This document shows, piece by piece, positions 1 through 12,466 of a stretch of 64,000 nucleotides of DNA (positions are counted from its first letter, which is position 1; each line of letters begins with the position of its first letter). The notes under the pieces are model-generated. The model saw only the letters and a program-made list of their open reading frames with translations. It was not told the DNA's origin and did not search any database. Source of the stretch: Acinetobacter pittii ANC 4050 (lineage in GTDB: Bacteria > Pseudomonadota > Gammaproteobacteria > Pseudomonadales > Moraxellaceae); NCBI RefSeq assembly GCF_000399685.1, contig NZ_KB976987.1:3081943-3145942 (forward strand), written 5' to 3'. Made by a program: the position numbers and the translations under genes.

Positions 1-95
1 GAATCTTTGGAATCTTTGGAATCTTTGGAATCTTTGGAATCTTTGGAATCTTTGGAATCTTTGGAATCTTTGGAATCTTTGGAATCTTTGGAATC
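1..95. repeat. 9-bp tandem repeat (GAATCTTTG), cut by window edge
   Basis: Ten perfect copies of GAATCTTTG plus a partial copy (GAATC) run from the first base of the window, so the array may extend further left. On the plus strand, frame 1 reads Glu-Ser-Leu repeated and stays open to a TAA at 145-147, ending ...SSSKKTSKI. The array could therefore be the 3' end of a repeat-bearing gene, or non-coding. A 9-bp unit changes copy number without shifting frame. No spacers are present, so this is not CRISPR. Confidence 0.95.
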
Positions 96-280
96 GAAAA
101 TGCTATATAAGTGTATAAGCTCTAGTAAGAAGACATCTAAAATCTAAGAAGAACAGTATTATTCTCAAAATAAAACTAATAAAAGGTAGTGAAAATGCCT
201 AAAAAAAAGCCATATATATCACTTTTTTTGCAAAATAGTAGAAAAAAACGGCACTCAAGTGAAAAAGGCTGAAATACCCC

Positions 281-308
281 TTGCAAAGGGATCTCAATGG
301 TCTATAAT
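281..308 (+). promoter_or_regulatory. rRNA operon promoter (upstream, P1-like)
   Basis: TTGCAA at 281-286 and a perfect TATAAT at 303-308 are separated by 16 bp. An A/T-rich stretch lies directly upstream (about 200-250), as expected of an UP element. The position about 375 bp before 16S fits an rrn P1 promoter. Confidence 0.75.
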
Positions 309-443
309 GCACATCCATCGGCGGTGATGCAGATAGAAACTTGTTGAAAAACAGTTACTTGTGATTAAGTTGGTTGCTTTAAGCGATGAATTTGATGAGA
401 AGTTGGTTTTGAGATTAAGTTTTAAAAATATCGAAATTACCTG

Positions 444-471
444 TTGACTTTTAAGAGATTAAGAGTAATAT
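444..471 (+). promoter_or_regulatory. rRNA operon promoter (downstream, P2-like)
   Basis: TTGACT at 444-449 and TAATAT at 466-471 are separated by 16 bp, followed by a GC-containing discriminator (AGCCGACC). It lies about 210 bp upstream of the 16S gene, as expected of the second rrn promoter. Confidence 0.6.
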
Positions 472-523
472 AGCCGACCTAGCTTGCTGGTGACGAACCA
501 GGAAGAAGATCATTAAGAGAATT

Positions 524-537
524 GAAGAACAACTTGT
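524..537 (+). other. 5' arm of the 16S precursor processing stem
   Basis: GAAGAACAACTTGT here is the exact reverse complement of ACAAGTTGTTCTTC at 2252-2265, just after 16S. In the pre-rRNA the two arms pair and loop out the 16S sequence, the usual RNase III substrate. Pairing extends a few bases further with GATT against AATC. Confidence 0.8.
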
Positions 538-683
538 GTGGATTTTTACTGGTTGATTAATCGAAATAATTTTCATTGATTGATTGGTTTAAATTACTCG
601 AAGTTTATTTGAGCGAAATTTAAGTCAGTAATTGATGAGCCAGAATTGGCACCTTGTCTTTAAATAAGGTGCAAAATGATTTT

Positions 684-2220
<1,537 letters not shown>

Positions 2221-2251
2221 ACGAAAGATTGACGATTGGTAAGAATCCACA

Positions 2252-2265
2252 ACAAGTTGTTCTTC
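2252..2265 (+). other. 3' arm of the 16S precursor processing stem
   Basis: ACAAGTTGTTCTTC pairs perfectly with 524-537 upstream of 16S, closing the stem cut during 16S maturation. Confidence 0.8.
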
Positions 2266-2279
2266 ATAGATGTATCTGA

Positions 2280-2356
<77 letters not shown>

Positions 2357-2412
2357 TGACTTTGACTGGTTAAAGTTATAGATAAAAAGATACATGACTG
2401 ATGATGTAAGCT

Positions 2413-2488
2413 GGGGACTTAGCTTAGTTGGTAGAGCGCCTGCTTTGCACGCAGGAGGTCAGGAGTTCGACTCTCCTAGTCTCCACCA
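2413..2488 (+). tRNA. tRNA-Ala (TGC anticodon)
   Basis: 76-nt cloverleaf with acceptor stem GGGGACT/AGTCTCC, anticodon TGC in a CTTTGCACG loop, T-arm GTTCGACTC and an encoded CCA end. It is the second spacer tRNA, 56 bp after tRNA-Ile. Confidence 0.98.
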
Positions 2489-2836
2489 GAACTTAAGAGA
2501 AGTTCGGATTACAGAAATTAGTAAATAGAGATTATATGATCTTGGTTTATTAACTTCTGTGATTTAAGTATCACGGTATTAAGCATGACCTGACGAAGGC
2601 ATGTTTATTCATTAACAGATTGGCAAAATTGAGTCTGAAATAAATTGTTCACTCAAGAGTTTAGATTAAGCAATTAATCTGAATGAATTGAGAACTAGCA
2701 AATTAACTGAATCAAGCGTTTTGGTATATGAATTTAGATTGAAGCTGTACAGTGTTTAAGTACACAGACAACAGATAGTAGCGATGAAGAATCGCACGGA
2801 CAACACTCACTTGTAGGTGTTGACGACTGTTTGGGG
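2489..2836 (+). other. tRNA-Ala to 23S internal transcribed spacer
   Basis: About 350 bp of transcribed spacer with no open frame or RNA gene that I can support. Its right end (TTGTATAGTCAAG at 2837-2849) pairs exactly with CTTGACTATACAA at 5725-5737 and forms the 23S processing stem. Confidence 0.7.
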
Positions 2837-2843
2837 TTGTATA

Positions 2844-5731
<2,888 letters not shown>

Positions 5732-5919
5732 ATACAACACCCAAGCAGTTGTATATGAAGCATCAATCGATTCATAAACATGCAAAGCAACTTGATTTAG
5801 TTAAACGCTTAGCTAAAATGAACAGATAAAGTAAGATTCAATCAGCCCATCTGTAAAGATTTGGAAAACGCAACGTATCACCATGTGAATAAAACGAAGC
5901 AAGTATCCATACCAGTTGT

Positions 5920-6034
5920 GCTGGCGACCATAGCAAGAGTGAACCACCTGATCCCTTCCCGAACTCAGAAGTGAAACCTCTTAGCGCTGATGGTAGTGTG
6001 GGGTTACCCATGTGAGAGTAAGTCATCGCCAGCT
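5920..6034 (+). rRNA. 5S ribosomal RNA
   Basis: About 115 nt. The ends GCTGGCGACC and GTCATCGCCAGC pair as helix I, and the interior has the conserved CCTTCCCGAACTCAGAAGTGA region. It follows 23S by about 190 bp and precedes the operon terminator. Confidence 0.97.
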
Positions 6035-6042
6035 CATTATTC

Positions 6043-6078
6043 AAACACCCCAGACTCAATGGTCAGGGGTGTTTTTTT
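6043..6078 (+). terminator. rRNA operon terminator
   Basis: Rho-independent hairpin: AAACACCCC (6043-6051) pairs with GGGGTGTTT (6066-6074) and runs into a T-tract. Confidence 0.9.
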
Positions 6079-6188
6079 ATGCCTAAAAGATATTTGTGGG
6101 GAATAAATATAAAAATACTAAAGACGAGCTGTGTTATAAATACTAAGAAATTTAATTTTTTGAATATAAATAATAAGGAAAAGCACCT

Positions 6189-6785
6189 ATGGTAGTTTAT
6201 GGTGATTTAGGTTCGGGTAACTGTTATAAAGTTAAACTATTACTTTCCTTATTAAATATTAATCATAGATGGATTCACGTTGATATTTTAAAAAAAGACA
6301 CTCAAACAGCAGATTTTTTATCCTTAAATCCTAATGGGAAAATACCTGTATTAGTGTTGGAAGATGGTCGTGTTTTGAGTGAATCAAATGCTATTTTAGG
6401 TTATGTCGCTGAAGGAACAAGATTTATTCCTACAGATCCTTTTATTAAAGCAAAAATGTATCAGTGAATGTTCTTTGAGCAGTATAGCCATGAACCATTT
6501 ATTGCGGTTGCTCGTTTTATTAATAAATATTTAGGCTTACCAGCAGAAAGAATAGAGGAATATCATAATTTACAGTCCAAAGGTCATAAAGCGTTATCAA
6601 TTATGGATAAAGCTTTAGTAGAGCATGACTATCTTGTTGGAAATGAATTAACCATTGCTGATATTGCTTTATATGCGTATACGCACGTCGCTGAAGAAGG
6701 TGGTTTTGATTTAAAGTTATACCCAAATATTCAAGCATGGTGTCAAAGGATTCGAGAATATTCAGGTTATTTAGATATGATTTAA
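6189..6785 (+). pseudogene. Glutathione S-transferase, split by an in-frame TGA
   Basis: The two halves lie in one frame. The first (6189-6467, 92 codons) is an N-terminal thioredoxin-fold GST domain with S-x-S-N (ESNAIL) and NPNGKIPVL motifs. The second (6468-6785, 105 codons) is the helical C-terminal domain with TIADIALYAY. The TGA at 6465-6467 stands where GSTs of this type have Trp (MYQ-W-MFFEQ), so a single TGG-to-TGA change explains it. The stop falls at the domain junction and is followed at once by ATG (TGAATG), so reinitiation could yield separate domains, although no Shine-Dalgarno sequence precedes the ATG. The rest of the frame is intact, which suggests a recent mutation. AAGGAAA before 6189 is the ribosome site. 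Confidence 0.85.
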
Positions 6786-6787
6786 AT

Positions 6788-6817
6788 AAAAAAGAACTCG
6801 TATAGAGTTCTTTTTTA
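6788..6817. terminator. Bidirectional terminator between GST and OMP genes
   Basis: A-tract, GAACTC (6794-6799), 5-nt loop, GAGTTC (6805-6810), T-tract. It works in both directions and serves the convergent genes on each side. Confidence 0.85.
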
Positions 6818-6833
6818 TATCTGAATGTCTGAT

Positions 6834-7526
6834 TTAAAAGTGTGCTTCCAAGCCTATATAGGGACCTTTGAACTCAAATTTAAGATCATTATTATCGTAG
6901 TCATCTAAATCGATATTAAGTACGCGATAACCTGCTGTTAAACCAAGATCAATGAGAAGGTTATCTGCAAATTTATACTTCACTTCTGCTAATGCATCAG
7001 TAATTCGTGCATCATCAAAGTTTGTGTAGGTTGCTTCACCTTTAGCACTTAAGCCTGTAAATGGAAGTTTTACTTCTCCCGACAAATAAGCGATAGGATA
7101 AGTTTTATCAATATCCACGCGTTTGCCTGTGTATGCAGTAATATCACCATTTAATATTGTTGCACCAAGACCAGCATCCACACTTACGATATTATCTAGT
7201 AATTCATAGTAAAGGATAAAATCGCTATGATCTAAATCAACTTTATAGTTGGCTTGACCTAAAGTTTCCGATTTAGTTTCCGTATCTAAATTTACGTAGC
7301 GAATTTTTGCGTTGGGAATAAATGGAATTGGGTGTTCTACTGCTAATGAAATTTGAGCACTGCCTTTTTGATCTAAATCTTGATCTTCAGCTGATTGAGA
7401 AGACATATTCGCTTTACCGTCATAAAACCAGTAGCCTACGTCTCCTTTTAATCCTACAAAGTCTGCTTGAGCAAAGCCACTTAAGCCGATCCCGAGCGTT
7501 AATAAAGATATTTTTAATATTTTCAT
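6834..7526 (-). CDS. Outer-membrane beta-barrel protein (TIGR04219-like)
   Basis: 230 aa with a clear signal peptide (MKILKISLLTLGIGLSGFAQA, cleavage after AQA). The mature part is a run of amphipathic strands (for example IRYVNLDTET, GEATYTNF, LAEVKYKFADNLLIDLGLTAGYRV) and ends in an aromatic-terminated strand (YIGLEAHF), the signature of a BAM-inserted barrel. It looks like the small 'TIGR04219 family' proteins common in Acinetobacter and related genera; that family has no established function. Asp-rich loops (DLDDYDNNDL) could bind cations, which is inference only. Transcribed alone toward the shared terminator. Confidence 0.75.
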   Translation of the reverse strand: MKILKISLLTLGIGLSGFAQADFVGLKGDVGYWFYDGKANMSSQSAEDQDLDQKGSAQISLAVEHPIPFIPNAKIRYVNLDTETKSETLGQANYKVDLDHSDFILYYELLDNIVSVDAGLGATILNGDITAYTGKRVDIDKTYPIAYLSGEVKLPFTGLSAKGEATYTNFDDARITDALAEVKYKFADNLLIDLGLTAGYRVLNIDLDDYDNNDLKFEFKGPYIGLEAHF

Positions 7527-8180
7527 TTTTACATCCGCATAAAAGAAATCTTTGTGCGCATGATATAGACATCTTGCTACAGATGCATTGATAAAAAATA
7601 AAGATCTGGTACATATAATAGGAATAAATTTTTATACATAGAAAAAGTTTATTTATTTCAAATAATTATTATTAGATGTTTAATTTAGAAGATTCTGATT
7701 AGCTAAAAATTTTAGTATAAATTTTGTCATTTAGTTATATGAGGGTAGTAAGTCTAATTTAGAAATCAGAGAATTATAAATAAATTAGTGGATAAGTAGA
7801 GTAATTAAGGAAGCTTTTTTAAGAGTTGGAAGAAAATGTCATTGAACAATAAAGTTGAGCTACAAGTAGTAGAACGTAAATATAAGCTAAAAAATAATCA
7901 ATTGTGAAAAAAACTAATAAAATTCGTAAAATTTCTGACGGAAATTACAGTAAAAAGAAATAAAAACAGGTATTGTTCAGCTATATAGGGGCAAAAAATG
8001 GACAAAAATCTTTAAGGAAGAATTTTCTATTTTTGCTTGTTTGTTAAGGGAATAAAAATACTCAAAAGGTTCGTTTTATTTTCTACAAACACAAAAGTAT
8101 TTTTTGGTTCTTTTTTTGCATGCGGAATAACAATCAACAATAGCAGTAAAAATAAGTAATCTTTTAACATTAGGTGTTCT
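7527..8180. other. 650-bp AT-rich intergenic region
   Basis: Separates divergent genes (barrel protein on minus, NSS transporter on plus). I see no convincing gene. A loose 9-bp inverted repeat (AAAAATACT at 8054-8062, AGTATTTTT at 8096-8104) lies upstream of the transporter and could be part of its control region, but it is weak in such AT-rich DNA. Confidence 0.5.
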
Positions 8181-9659
8181 ATGACAGATTCTCGTGAAAA
8201 CTGGACGTCACGATCTGGTTTTATTATTGCAGCCGTTGGTTCGGCTGTAGGCTTAGGTAATATCTGGCGCTTTCCATACGTTGCTTATGAAAATGGTGGA
8301 GGAGCGTTTCTTATTCCCTATCTATTGGCACTCATTACTGCTGGTTTACCGTTACTATTTTTAGATTATGCGGTAGGACATCGTAGTACTAACTCCCCTC
8401 CTAAAGCTTATCGCGCCCTATTTAAAGGCGGAGAAACATTAGGTTGGTGGCAGGTTTGTGTCTGTATCATCATTGGTTTGTATTATGCAAGTGTACTCAC
8501 CTGGGCTGGTAGTTATGTTTACTTCTCTATTGGTCAAATGTGGGGAAGCGATCCGGAAGGTTTCTTCTTTAATACCTATTTGCAAACCACAAAAGCAACC
8601 GGTTTTGATTTACAGTTTGTAGGTCATTTATTCTGGCCGATTGTTGGGATTTGGGCACTTACTCTAATCATTCTTTATGGTGGCGTGAAAAAAGGTGTGG
8701 AATTATCAAATAAGATTTTCATGCCATTATTATTCATTCTCTTCACTATTTTAGTGATTCAATCATTACGTTTACCAGGTGCAGTTCAAGGCTTAAACGC
8801 TTTCTTTACGCCGAACTGGTCAGCAATGATGGATTATAAAGTTTGGTTAGCAGCTTACGGCCATACTTTCTTCTCACTATCTGTTGGCTTCGGGATCATG
8901 GTGACTTATGCATCTTATTTGAAACCAAAAACGAATTTAACAGGTTCTGGTTTAATCGTTGGTTTTGCTAATGCATCAACAGAGATTTTGGCTGGTATTG
9001 GTATCTTCGCAGCGCTTGGCTTTATGGCACATGCGGCAGGTACTGAAGTTAAAGATGTGGTGAGTGGCGGGATTGGATTAGCATTTATTGCCTTCCCTAA
9101 AATTATTTCAAGTTTAGGTACAGGTGCCGATTTATTTGGTTTCTTATTCTTCTCTTCGCTTTTCGTCGCAGGTATTTCTTCGATGGTAAGTATTTTGGAA
9201 GTACCTATTGCAGCAATGCAGGATAAATTGAAATGGGGTCGTAAAAAAGCTGTAACCATTATTGGTGGTGGTAGTGCGCTTGTATCAATTATTTTATTCT
9301 CAAGTGTAAACGCAATTAAGTTAGTTGATATCGTTGACCACTTTATCAATAACATCGGTATTATTGGTGGTGCTTTACTTTCTATTATTACCGTGGCTTG
9401 GTTTAAGCGTTCTGCATTGAAGGAACTTCGTGATCACGTGAATCGCATCTCAACTATTCAATTAGGTAAGGGATGGGATTTCACTTTAACAGTCATTACA
9501 TCATTAATCTTGTTAACTACACTCAGTATGACTGTATTTAATTTGATCAAAAATGGCTATGATACTTATAGTATGAGCTTACAAGGTGTATTCGGCTGGG
9601 GCAGTGTGATTTTCTGTGCAGTCGTTGCAATCGTTTTAAGCAAAATGAAAGATCGCTAG
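8181..9659 (+). CDS. Sodium-dependent (NSS family) amino-acid transporter, large subunit
   Basis: 492 aa neurotransmitter:sodium symporter-family permease of about 12 membrane segments. The TM1 signature AVGLGNIWRFPY, which carries the unwound Na+/substrate site, is at residues 20-31, followed by YENGGGAFLIPY. Unlike eukaryotic members it has a short tail. A gene for a small membrane subunit follows 12 bp downstream, the arrangement of the Corynebacterium MetP-MetS methionine/alanine importer, so methionine or alanine uptake is the best guess. Substrate is inferred from context and not from binding residues. Confidence 0.88.
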   Translation: MTDSRENWTSRSGFIIAAVGSAVGLGNIWRFPYVAYENGGGAFLIPYLLALITAGLPLLFLDYAVGHRSTNSPPKAYRALFKGGETLGWWQVCVCIIIGLYYASVLTWAGSYVYFSIGQMWGSDPEGFFFNTYLQTTKATGFDLQFVGHLFWPIVGIWALTLIILYGGVKKGVELSNKIFMPLLFILFTILVIQSLRLPGAVQGLNAFFTPNWSAMMDYKVWLAAYGHTFFSLSVGFGIMVTYASYLKPKTNLTGSGLIVGFANASTEILAGIGIFAALGFMAHAAGTEVKDVVSGGIGLAFIAFPKIISSLGTGADLFGFLFFSSLFVAGISSMVSILEVPIAAMQDKLKWGRKKAVTIIGGGSALVSIILFSSVNAIKLVDIVDHFINNIGIIGGALLSIITVAWFKRSALKELRDHVNRISTIQLGKGWDFTLTVITSLILLTTLSMTVFNLIKNGYDTYSMSLQGVFGWGSVIFCAVVAIVLSKMKDR

Positions 9660-9671
9660 GAGGATAGAATA

Positions 9672-9815
9672 ATGAATACTTCAGCAATCGTGATGATGGT
9701 AATTTCGATGGTGTTTTTATGGGGTGGTTTGGTTTTATCCATTATCCATTTATCGAAGCATCCTGAAGAGTTAGATGACGTTTTAGAAGAAGTAAAAGAT
9801 CAGCACACACTTTGA
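9672..9815 (+). CDS. MetS-type small subunit of the NSS transporter
   Basis: 47 aa: one hydrophobic helix (residues 5-25, AIVMMVISMVFLWGGLVLSI) followed by a short acidic cytosolic tail (HPEELDDVLEEVKDQ). Start chosen by AGGAGG at 9658-9663, which overlaps the stop codon of the upstream transporter and lies 8 bp before the ATG, so translation is probably coupled. Small subunits of this kind are required for activity of some bacterial NSS importers (MetS with MetP). The length, topology and linkage fit; the sequence is too short for stronger proof. Confidence 0.8.
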   Translation: MNTSAIVMMVISMVFLWGGLVLSIIHLSKHPEELDDVLEEVKDQHTL

Positions 9816-9827
9816 TACTGATCGAGT

Positions 9828-9857
9828 AAAAAAGCAGGCTTTAAGCCTGCTTTTTTT
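9828..9857. terminator. Bidirectional terminator (NSS operon / rsmB)
   Basis: A-tract, AGCAGGCT, loop TTA, AGCCTGCT, T-tract. It serves the plus-strand transporter operon and the minus-strand fmt-rsmB operon, and overlaps the last bases of rsmB. Confidence 0.9.
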
Positions 9858-11160
9858 ATGCAATTTTCTGAATTTTACAATAATAAAATCCATCACCAGA
9901 CTGCGCTTGTGGCAATAATTGTCTGCCATGGGTTTGTTCAATTCCCCAAGCTGCTTCGATTTTCACTTCTTTTGCATCAGTATGTTCTGCAAAGAAGTCG
10001 ATCATCTGTTGTTCATTTTCAGCTTTTAAAATTGAACAGGTGATATAGAGCAATGTGCCGCCAACTTTGAGCTGTTGCCACATATGTTCCAAAATTTGCT
10101 TTTGTAGTTCAATGGTTTGTGCTATATCGCTAGATTGGCGCAATAGGCGTATGTCAGGATGACGACGAATTACACCTGTTGCAGAACAAGGCGCGTCAAG
10201 CACAATACAATCTACTGGCTGTGCAGGCACCCATTGGGTTGCATCGGCTGCCAAGATTTCTGTATGGCTTTGGTCTAGCTGTAGTCGGTTTAAGTTCTCA
10301 GTCACACGGACTAAACGGCTTGGGTCCTGATCAATGGCAATAAGCTGAGCAGGTTTAAACTTTTCGAGTAAATGAGCTGTTTTACCCCCGGGGGCAGCAC
10401 ATGCATCAATAACTGTTTTATTGTTTAAATCAGGCAATAAGTTTGCACATAATTGCGCATGTTCATCTTGTACAGAGAACCAGCCTTGTTCAAAACCAGG
10501 TAACTGAGTGATTTGTACAGATTGCTCAAGAACAATACCTGCTTCGGACAAAGTACATGCACGTGCCTGAATTTCTAAACTCTGTAATTTTGCTAAATAA
10601 GCATCACGGCCAATATGTCGTTGGTTCACTCGTAAGGTTAAAGGCGCAACTTGTTTTAATGATTGGCAGAGCACTTCGGTTTGTTCGCCCCAATCCTTTT
10701 TTAAGCGTTTAAAAAGCCAACTTGGTAAGCCATGTGCTTGTTGTAAACCTTGCTCGAACTCATCAGTTTCACGAGTAGCTCGGCGCAAAATAGCATTTAC
10801 AATACCACTGAGTGCAGGGAACCCAAGTTGTTTAGTCGCATCTACTGTTTCCGAGATGGCAGCGTGCGCTGCAATACGCGTGCATAAAACTTGATAAAGA
10901 CCAACGTATAGGCAGGTTTCTACTGTCTCATTGTTTAAAGGTTTGCTCAGCAAAGGTAAGCTAATTGATTTAAGTGCAAACCATTGGCGCAATGTACCTA
11001 AAACGAGCTCATGAAATAAAGCACGATCGCGCTCTGCAACTTGATTGAGCTGTGTATTTAAAATACTCGCGAGCGATTGACCTTGGTGGACTTTTAATAA
11101 TGTCTGGACGACTTGAGCACGCAGGTTAAAACGTGAGGAGTTTGAGGTAACCTGACTCAT
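9856..11160 (-). CDS. rsmB: 16S rRNA m5C967 methyltransferase RsmB
   Basis: 434 aa from the ATG at 11160. The open frame extends 25 codons upstream inside fmt, but the ATG overlapping the fmt stop (ATGA) gives the family's usual N-terminus. An N-terminal NusB-like RNA-binding domain (about 1-140) is followed by a Rossmann SAM methyltransferase with DACAAPGGKTAHLLE (SAM loop), the LDAPCSATG motif and the catalytic-cysteine motif ITCSI. It methylates C967 of 16S rRNA. It is co-transcribed with fmt upstream, as in many gammaproteobacteria. Confidence 0.95.
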   Translation of the reverse strand: MSQVTSNSSRFNLRAQVVQTLLKVHQGQSLASILNTQLNQVAERDRALFHELVLGTLRQWFALKSISLPLLSKPLNNETVETCLYVGLYQVLCTRIAAHAAISETVDATKQLGFPALSGIVNAILRRATRETDEFEQGLQQAHGLPSWLFKRLKKDWGEQTEVLCQSLKQVAPLTLRVNQRHIGRDAYLAKLQSLEIQARACTLSEAGIVLEQSVQITQLPGFEQGWFSVQDEHAQLCANLLPDLNNKTVIDACAAPGGKTAHLLEKFKPAQLIAIDQDPSRLVRVTENLNRLQLDQSHTEILAADATQWVPAQPVDCIVLDAPCSATGVIRRHPDIRLLRQSSDIAQTIELQKQILEHMWQQLKVGGTLLYITCSILKAENEQQMIDFFAEHTDAKEVKIEAAWGIEQTHGRQLLPQAQSGDGFYYCKIQKIA

Positions 11161-12119
11161 GGCAAAATTTGTCCTACGTGAAGTTTTTGAGTTTGTGCAA
11201 TTTGTTGAGCGTTTAATGCTTTGCCACCCGGCCATTGCACGCTAGTCAAACAAATAAATGAATCTTGACCACAAGCAACGTGTACGCCTTGTTTATCGAT
11301 TGCAATAATTTCACCAGCTTGAGCATTTGCTTTGCTTTGACTAGAAATTGTTGAGTTCCAGACACGCAGAGCATTATTTTCATCAAGTTGAACAAACGCG
11401 ACGGGCCAAGGATTAAATGCACGGATATTTCGGTCAATTTGCACAGCTTCAGTTGACCAGTCAATACGAGCTTCTGATTTCACTAATTTATGTGCATAGA
11501 CCGTTAAGCTTTCGTCTTGAACTTCGCGTTCTGCTAAATATTTTTGTAGTGTTTCTTCCGACTCGAGTACCGCACAAATTGCCGTTGCACCTTGAGCGGC
11601 TAGTTTGTCGTGTAAAGACGCTGATGTATCTTCGTTAGTGATTGGGCAATAAGTTTTATACATCATATCGCCTGTATCTAAACCAGCAGCCATCTGCATG
11701 ATAGTGATTCCAGTTTCTTTATCACCCGTTGCAATTGCACGCTGAATTGGTGCTGCACCGCGCCAGCGTGGTAATAGTGAACCGTGAATATTTAAACAGC
11801 CATATTTCGGTGTATCGAGCACAGTTTGTGGAAGGATCAAACCATAGGCTGCAACTACCATGACATCAGCACCTAAAGCAGCCAGTTCTTGTTGAGCTGC
11901 TAAACCTTCTTCAGTTGAAGCTTTGAAATGAAGCGGTTGATAGACAGGAATATTATGTTCAAGTGCAAGCTGTTTTACAGGAGATGGCGTTAGTTTTTGT
12001 CCACGACCCGATTTACGATCTGGCTGAGTATAAACCGCGATAATTTCATGGGAAGTTTTTAATAAAGCCGCCAATGCTGTTGCAGCAAATTCGGGGGTGC
12101 CAGCAAAAATAATTTTCAC
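11157..12119 (-). CDS. fmt: Methionyl-tRNA formyltransferase
   Basis: 320 aa, full length. It formylates the amino group of Met-tRNAfMet using 10-formyl-THF. The formyltransferase core has N110, H112 (in LNIHGSLLPRWRGAAP) and D148 (LDTGDMM), matching the catalytic Asn-His-Asp. Residues from about 210 form the C-terminal OB-fold tRNA-binding domain. The stop overlaps the rsmB start by ATGA. The usual partner def is not in the window. Confidence 0.97.
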   Translation of the reverse strand: MKIIFAGTPEFAATALAALLKTSHEIIAVYTQPDRKSGRGQKLTPSPVKQLALEHNIPVYQPLHFKASTEEGLAAQQELAALGADVMVVAAYGLILPQTVLDTPKYGCLNIHGSLLPRWRGAAPIQRAIATGDKETGITIMQMAAGLDTGDMMYKTYCPITNEDTSASLHDKLAAQGATAICAVLESEETLQKYLAEREVQDESLTVYAHKLVKSEARIDWSTEAVQIDRNIRAFNPWPVAFVQLDENNALRVWNSTISSQSKANAQAGEIIAIDKQGVHVACGQDSFICLTSVQWPGGKALNAQQIAQTQKLHVGQILP

Positions 12120-12466
12120 AAATGCAATCCAAAAAGAGTTTACGCGTAGTATACGTGAAAAACGATTGAAGCCCTAAACTCATGGAGATTGAGCGTTTTA
12201 GTTTTTAAACAGTGAACAAAAAATTATTGAAAAACTTTTATTGATAAAAAAAGGTTATGAAAAAATAAAAAATTATTCATGTAAGTTTTGCTAAATATTG
12301 ACTGACTATTACGGTTCTTGGCTTTCCGAATATTATTTGCTTCTATAGAATGGAGAATGATCAAATTATGATGATGAGTCAATATTCCGACTGATCTAAC
12401 GCTATATCAGTATCATTCGCCAGAGCGGGAAAAATTCTGCTCAAGCACAACTTGTTGGAAACACTA
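12120..12466. other. Divergent fmt-ilvD intergenic region
   Basis: About 350 bp, AT-rich on the fmt side. I find no leader peptide rich in branched-chain residues and no attenuator hairpin before ilvD. Possible -10 elements (TATTAT at 12331, TATAGA at 12344) lack a well-spaced -35, so I call no promoter. Confidence 0.4.

Noticed and set aside
1..95. Tandem array as a possible CRISPR or origin iteron cluster
   Set aside because: Repeats are contiguous without spacers, there are no cas genes, and no replication initiator gene or DnaA-box set is nearby.
7836..7907. 23-codon open frame (MSLNNKVELQ...) in the 7.5-8.2 kb gap
   Set aside because: Only a loose GGAAGAAA upstream, no recognisable pattern, and such frames are common in AT-rich DNA.
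8054..8104. 9-bp inverted repeat before the NSS transporter
   Set aside because: Arms are A/T runs (AAAAATACT/AGTATTTTT) with a 33-bp gap; chance is likely in this composition, so it is mentioned only in the gap description.
9856..11235. Longer RsmB from the upstream frame start at 11235
   Set aside because: The extra 25 codons lie inside fmt; the ATGA-coupled start at 11160 gives the normal N-terminus.
12452..12466. TTG upstream start for ilvD
   Set aside because: The ATG five codons later gives the family N-terminus; TTG has no better ribosome site.
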